This document shows, in pieces, positions 6,648 to 9,132 of a stretch of DNA of 9,132 nt (the stretch's first letter is position 1; the number at the start of each line of letters is the position of its first letter). Below the pieces are notes generated by a model that saw only the letters and a program-made list of their open reading frames with translations, made no database searches and was not told the origin of the DNA. The position numbers and the translations under genes are program-made. The DNA is from JAHFUI01 sp041485905 (GTDB taxonomy: Bacteria; Acidobacteriota; Vicinamibacteria; Vicinamibacterales; CAVVIG01). The stretch lies in NCBI GenBank assembly GCA_041485905.1, contig JBGPKK010000186.1, forward strand, positions 1-9,132, read 5' to 3'.

Positions 6648-7301
6648 ATGGCACCCAAAAAGACACGTTCATTCGACGCGCGCGCCTTTCTCGAGTCAGC
6701 CGGATCCGGGAAGCGGGTCGTCACGTATGCGCGCGCTGACGTCATCTTCTCCCAGGGTGACCCCTGCGACAGCGTCATGTACATTCGGAGCGGCGCGATC
6801 CAGCTGTCGGTTCTTTCACTGGCGGGGAGAGAGGCTATCGTGGGCACGCTGGGCCCTGGCGATTTTCTGGGAGAGGGGGCGCTGGCCGGTCACCCGGTCC
6901 GCCCGATCACCGCGAGGGCCACGATGGCGAGCACCGTGCTCGTCGTGCCCAAACGGCGGATGATTCGCCTGCTGCACAGCCAGCATGCGTTGTCGGACCG
7001 GTTCATCGCACACATGCTGGTCCGGAACACCCGCCTCGAGGCTGACCTGGTCGATCAGTTGTTCAACTCGAGCGAAAAACGCCTGGCCCGCACGCTGTTG
7101 CTGCTCGCGCGCCATGGCAAGAAGGACAAGCCGGGTTGGGTGCTGCCGAGAATATCTCAAGAAGCGCTCGCCGAAATGGTCGGTACGACCCGTCCCCGCG
7201 TGAACTTCTTCATGAACAGGTTCAAGAAGCTTGGCTTCGTCGAATATAACGGCAGCCTCAAGATCAATCCCTCTCTCATGAGCGTCGTCGTCCATCAGTA
7301 G
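6648..7301 (+). CDS. Crp/Fnr-family transcriptional regulator
   Basis: A 217-residue cytoplasmic protein with an N-terminal cyclic-nucleotide-binding-like beta-barrel (about 20-110, including VIFSQGDPCDSVMYI and the turn GDFLGEGAL) and a dimerisation helix containing RNTRLEADLVDQLFNSSEKRLAR (126-148). A C-terminal winged helix follows, with recognition region ISQEALAEMVGTTRPRVNFFMNRFKKLGF (169-197). The Arg-Ser pair that binds the cAMP phosphate in E. coli CRP is not evident after GEGAL, so cAMP may not be the ligand. The N-terminal cysteine cluster of Fnr is also absent (one Cys, at 40), so no iron-sulfur cluster is expected. The signal is unknown. The ribosome site before ATG 6648 is weak (AGGT near 6632). 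It heads the block of stress-type genes and is a candidate regulator of them, an inference from position only. Confidence 0.93.
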   Translation: MAPKKTRSFDARAFLESAGSGKRVVTYARADVIFSQGDPCDSVMYIRSGAIQLSVLSLAGREAIVGTLGPGDFLGEGALAGHPVRPITARATMASTVLVVPKRRMIRLLHSQHALSDRFIAHMLVRNTRLEADLVDQLFNSSEKRLARTLLLLARHGKKDKPGWVLPRISQEALAEMVGTTRPRVNFFMNRFKKLGFVEYNGSLKINPSLMSVVVHQ

Positions 7302-7320
7302 GCTCTGCCGGATTTTCCGC

Positions 7321-7358
7321 ACTCTAAGGAGAATCCCGCGGCCCTTCGGCCTGAGAGT
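7321..7358. repeat. Imperfect palindrome, possible interspersed (REP-like) element
   Basis: An outer arm ACTCT (7321-7325) pairs with AGAGT (7354-7358), and inside it GGCC (7340-7343) and GGCC (7348-7351) enclose a CTTC loop. It lies 19 bp after the Crp/Fnr stop with no T-run, so it is not a standard terminator. The minus-strand reading across it gives LTLRPKGRGI, a peptide I associate with spurious ORFs over intergenic repeats in Acidobacteriota genomes. That association is from memory. Only one copy is seen in this window. Confidence 0.4.
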
Positions 7359-7375
7359 CAGAAGGCTGCAATGTT

Positions 7376-7402
7376 TGGCTGTCATTTGTTGCGGCACAGC
7401 CA
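7376..7402. promoter_or_regulatory. 7-bp inverted repeat with 13-bp spacer, possible operator
   Basis: TGGCTGT (7376-7382) and ACAGCCA (7396-7402) are perfect inverted repeats lying 51-78 bp before the winged-helix gene start, a normal place for an operator. The arm centres are 20 bp apart, about two helical turns. It does not match the Crp or Fnr consensus. It may bind an unidentified dimeric regulator or simply form an RNA hairpin in the leader. Confidence 0.3.
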
Positions 7403-7443
7403 TTGCTTGGCTTCCGCCCGAACCCTTCCGAACGCCAGATCAA

Positions 7444-7448
7444 CGGAG
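7444..7448 (+). promoter_or_regulatory. Ribosome binding site fixing the winged-helix gene start
   Basis: CGGAG lies 5 bp before ATG 7454. The open frame reaches back to an ATG at 7403, but the added 17 residues have no comparable site and do not look like part of the fold, so ATG 7454 is preferred. Confidence 0.6.
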
Positions 7449-7453
7449 CCACT

Positions 7454-7708
7454 ATGACTGCCGAGCAGAGCACGATTCACGATTGGCTTCGCCTCATTCA
7501 GGCCGAGTACCTCGAAATGCCCGGCCTGCATCTCACCAAGCCTCAAGTCCAGCGCCTCTGGAAACTCGAGCCGCACATGTGCGATGCGCTGCTCGACACA
7601 CTCGTGGCGGCCGAGTTTCTCAAGAAGACGCCCCTCGACGCGTACGTGCTCTCCGGTGCCGCCCGCGGCGGCACCGGTGGCGGCCTGAAAGTCGGGATTT
7701 CGCCTTGA
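7454..7708 (+). CDS. Small winged-helix-like protein (84 aa)
   Basis: An 84-residue protein in which helices IHDWLRLIQAEYLEMPGLHLT, KPQVQRLWKLEPHMCDALLDTLVAAEFL and a short strand pair (AYVLSG) suggest a compact winged helix. The pattern 'helix, LT-x2-QVQRLW, LL-x2-LV-x3-FL' is that of small MarR- or DprA-WH-like domains that read promoters or partner proteins. I recall similar short proteins beside stress genes in Acidobacteriota, but no function is established. The tail after residue 69 is Gly-rich. Its stop is immediately followed by the universal stress gene, whose ribosome site AGGAG (7708-7712) overlaps the stop codon, so the two are almost certainly cotranscribed. It is probably a DNA-binding or regulatory accessory protein. 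Confidence 0.7.
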   Translation: MTAEQSTIHDWLRLIQAEYLEMPGLHLTKPQVQRLWKLEPHMCDALLDTLVAAEFLKKTPLDAYVLSGAARGGTGGGLKVGISP

Positions 7709-7720
7709 GGAGCGATCGGG

Positions 7721-8132
7721 ATGAGAGTCCTTCTCGCGATCGACGATTCGGCCTCTTCAGAGGCGGCGATGCAAGCCGTGATAAAGCAGTTCCGACCTCA
7801 GGAAACGGAAGTGCGAGTGCTGCACGTGGTCGAGTGGCCCAAGGGTCTTCCGACATTGCTTGCCTTTGCAGAAGGACCGGCAGCTGCGAGCGAACCTTAT
7901 CGCCGGCGCAGCCCAGCGCCTCCAAGCGGCAAAGTTCAAAGCCAGCAAGGAGATGCGGGAGGGAGACGCTCGCGGCGCGATTCTCGACTGTGCCGGAGAG
8001 TGGCGACCTGACGTCATCGTTCTAGGGTCGCACGGCAGAAGGGGGCTCGACCGCTTCTTGCTCGGAAGCGTGTCCGAGAACGTGGTAGGGCATGCCGCGT
8101 GCTCAGTGGAAGTCATCCGCGGATCGTCGTAG
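7721..8132 (+). pseudogene. Universal stress protein (UspA family) gene, frameshifted
   Basis: Two overlapping frames together make one UspA protein. The N-terminal half starts at ATG 7721 (AGGAG at 7708-7712) and reads MRVLLAIDDSASSEAA and EVRVLHVVEWPKGLP. It then runs into Arg/Pro-rich non-family sequence until a stop at 8011. The C-terminal half reads LIAGAAQRLQAAKF, MREGDARGAILDCA and DVIVLGSHGRRGLDRFLLGS in the other frame, ending at 8132. The second half keeps the G-x2-G-x9-G-S nucleotide-binding motif (from about base 8025). The join lies near 7865-7895. There the protein is also about a dozen residues shorter than relatives I recall, so a short deletion of non-triplet length is more likely than a one-base slip. 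A sequencing or assembly error remains possible. As written, no complete Usp can be made. Confidence 0.8.
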
Positions 8133-8186
8133 AGCTGTTTTGGTTTTTTGGGGAGCAGCCCCGCGCGTATCGATAGTTATAGCCAG

Positions 8187-8192
8187 AAGGAG
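8187..8192 (+). promoter_or_regulatory. Ribosome binding site fixing the BON gene start
   Basis: AAGGAG lies 7 bp before ATG 8200. The open frame extends upstream to 8092, within the stress protein gene, but those residues are not BON-like, and this site sets the start. Confidence 0.8.
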
Positions 8193-8199
8193 TAAGACC

Positions 8200-8859
8200 A
8201 TGACAGACCGTGAATTGCAGCGCCACGTTGAGGATGCCCTCGCGTGGGAACCCAGTGTGGACGCGGCCAACATTGGGGTCAGCGCCGACAACGGCGTTGT
8301 GACCATGCACGGAGAAGTCGGCACGTACACGGAGAAATCGACCGCTGAGCGAGTGGCGTTACGGGTGTACGGCGTCAAAGCGGTGGCCAACGACCTGAGT
8401 GTCCGAATCTCGAGCCTGTACAAACGCACGGACACCGACATCGCGCAGGCAGTCGTGGCCGCACTGCAATGGAACACCGTTGTGCCGCCGAATCGCGTGA
8501 CGGTGGCCATCAGCGACGGGTGCGTGACGCTGAAAGGCACACTCAACTGGCAGTATCAAAAGGAGGCGGCAGCGCGAGCCGTGCGTGACCTCGCAGGCGT
8601 TCGCGGGGTGACCAACAGCATCAGCGTTCAGCCTCCGGAGCCCAGGGTCAAGGTCAGCGACGTGCTGGCCAAGATTGAAGCCGCGTTCAAACGCAGCGCC
8701 GAGATCGATGCGCGACGGGTCAGCGTCGCCGCACACGATGGGCAAGTCATCCTGACCGGCAACGTGCGCTCGTGGGCAGAGCGGCAGGAGGCGGAGCGCG
8801 CCGCGTGGGCCGCGCCTGGCGTCACGCTGGTCGACGACAGAATCACGATCACGCCATAA
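8200..8859 (+). CDS. Triple BON-domain protein
   Basis: A 219-residue protein made of three BON domains in tandem (about 4-70, 78-144 and 150-219). Each has a helix, a strand pair of the form 'V-x-DG-x-VTLxG-x-V' (NGVVTMHGEV, DGCVTLKGTL, DGQVILTGNV), a second helix rich in Ala and Arg (for example EAAARAVRDLAGV) and a closing 'GV-x3-N/D-x-I/L-x-V' strand. BON domains are linked to phospholipid or membrane association and to osmotic-shock proteins such as OsmY. Unlike OsmY there is no signal peptide here, so the protein is probably cytoplasmic. It follows the stress protein gene by 67 bp. The gap has a T-rich tract (8139-8151) and a short GGGG/CCCC hairpin ahead of the ribosome site, but no clear promoter. 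A role in stress physiology is inferred from neighbours. Confidence 0.88.
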   Translation: MTDRELQRHVEDALAWEPSVDAANIGVSADNGVVTMHGEVGTYTEKSTAERVALRVYGVKAVANDLSVRISSLYKRTDTDIAQAVVAALQWNTVVPPNRVTVAISDGCVTLKGTLNWQYQKEAAARAVRDLAGVRGVTNSISVQPPEPRVKVSDVLAKIEAAFKRSAEIDARRVSVAAHDGQVILTGNVRSWAERQEAERAAWAAPGVTLVDDRITITP

Positions 8860-8904
8860 GAGACGATGCGATTCCGAGTTCGCGCGCTGCGCCGGACGTG
8901 AATC

Positions 8905-9132
8905 ATGCAGCACCATCAGGAAAGGCCTCTGAGCGCACTAGACGCCATTTTCATGCGGCGCTCTGTGCGCTCCTACACGAACGAGAAGCTTGACAAGCCC
9001 ACGATCCGCGCCCTCCTGGACGCGGCGGTTCAGGCACCGACCGCCATGCACACGGAGCCGTGGGCATTTGTGGTCATCCAGGACGAAGCCACGCTGAAGC
9101 GCTATTCCGATCAGGCGAAGGGAAGCTGGGCG
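8905..9132 (+). CDS. Nitroreductase-family protein, N-terminal part, 3' truncated by window edge
   Basis: Seventy-six codons are visible from ATG 8905 and the frame is still open at the window end. The sequence AIFMRRSVRSYTNEKLDKPTIR followed by LLDAAVQAPTAMHTEPWAFVVIQD is the classic start of FMN-dependent nitroreductases: the R-R-S-x-R-x-Y segment contacts the FMN phosphate, and the A-P-x4-x-EPW-F-V block forms the cofactor and substrate pocket. Such enzymes reduce nitro, quinone or enone groups with NAD(P)H, and some act in flavin or stress metabolism. Upstream there is only a poor ribosome site, and ATG 8953 (Met17) is an in-frame alternative that would still keep the FMN motif. It lies 45 bp after the BON gene on the same strand, probably the same transcript. 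The C-terminal half is not in the window. Confidence 0.85.
   Translation, partial: MQHHQERPLSALDAIFMRRSVRSYTNEKLDKPTIRALLDAAVQAPTAMHTEPWAFVVIQDEATLKRYSDQAKGSWA

Noticed and set aside
7860..8132. Independent short gene starting at TTG 7860
   Set aside because: It has no ribosome site and encodes only the second half of a UspA domain whose first half lies just upstream in another frame, so it is better read as part of a broken gene.
8149..8163. Terminator from the GGGG-AGCAG-CCCC hairpin beside a T-tract
   Set aside because: The T-tract precedes the hairpin on the plus strand, and the stem is only 4 bp. On the minus strand the hairpin is followed by A residues. Neither orientation fits an intrinsic terminator.

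Overview
The window is GC-rich DNA packed with genes and looks like a bacterial chromosome fragment. The best fit is Acidobacteriota, probably the Vicinamibacteria side. This is an inference from three things: secreted PQQ dehydrogenase, cytochrome c and NHL-propeller genes lying together; Ala/Gly/Arg-rich inserts inside secreted enzymes; and a Crp/Fnr protein of a type I associate with that phylum. No rRNA, tRNA, insertion sequence, CRISPR array or prophage gene is visible. No stretch longer than 300 bases lacks a gene.

Layout. Bases 1-1312 (+) hold the 3' end of a PQQ-dependent dehydrogenase gene and an overlapping gene for a small exported c-type cytochrome, a plausible periplasmic dehydrogenase and electron acceptor pair. 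Bases 1334-2662 (-) encode a HupE/UreJ-type membrane protein, converging on the cytochrome gene and diverging from the next block. Bases 2727-6494 (+) hold three exported-protein genes spaced 64 and 50 bp apart: two paralogous NHL beta-propellers and an alpha/beta hydrolase with a GHSQGG elbow. Bases 6648-9132 (+) look like a regulatory and stress block: a Crp/Fnr regulator, a small winged-helix-like protein, a universal stress protein gene broken by a frameshift, a triple-BON protein, and the start of a nitroreductase gene that runs off the window.

Main result. The second NHL protein (4159-5340) appears to keep, in order and with near-matching spacing, every zinc and catalytic residue I recall for peptidyl-alpha-hydroxyglycine alpha-amidating lyase (PAL), the second half of animal PAM: Arg76, His129, Tyr200, His251, Arg266 and His348. 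Its upstream paralog (2727-4094) keeps the two arginines but has lost all three zinc histidines and the tyrosine, and carries a long Ala/Gly/Arg insert. The pair looks like an active-site-complete PAL-like enzyme beside a degenerate partner, followed by a secreted hydrolase. Residue correspondences come from reading the translations against remembered rat PAL motifs, not from a computed alignment.

Secondary observations: low-complexity inserts in three unrelated secreted folds, a probable internal deletion in the universal stress gene, a possible interspersed palindrome at 7321-7358, a 7-bp dyad ahead of the winged-helix gene, and an ambiguous start for the cytochrome gene.
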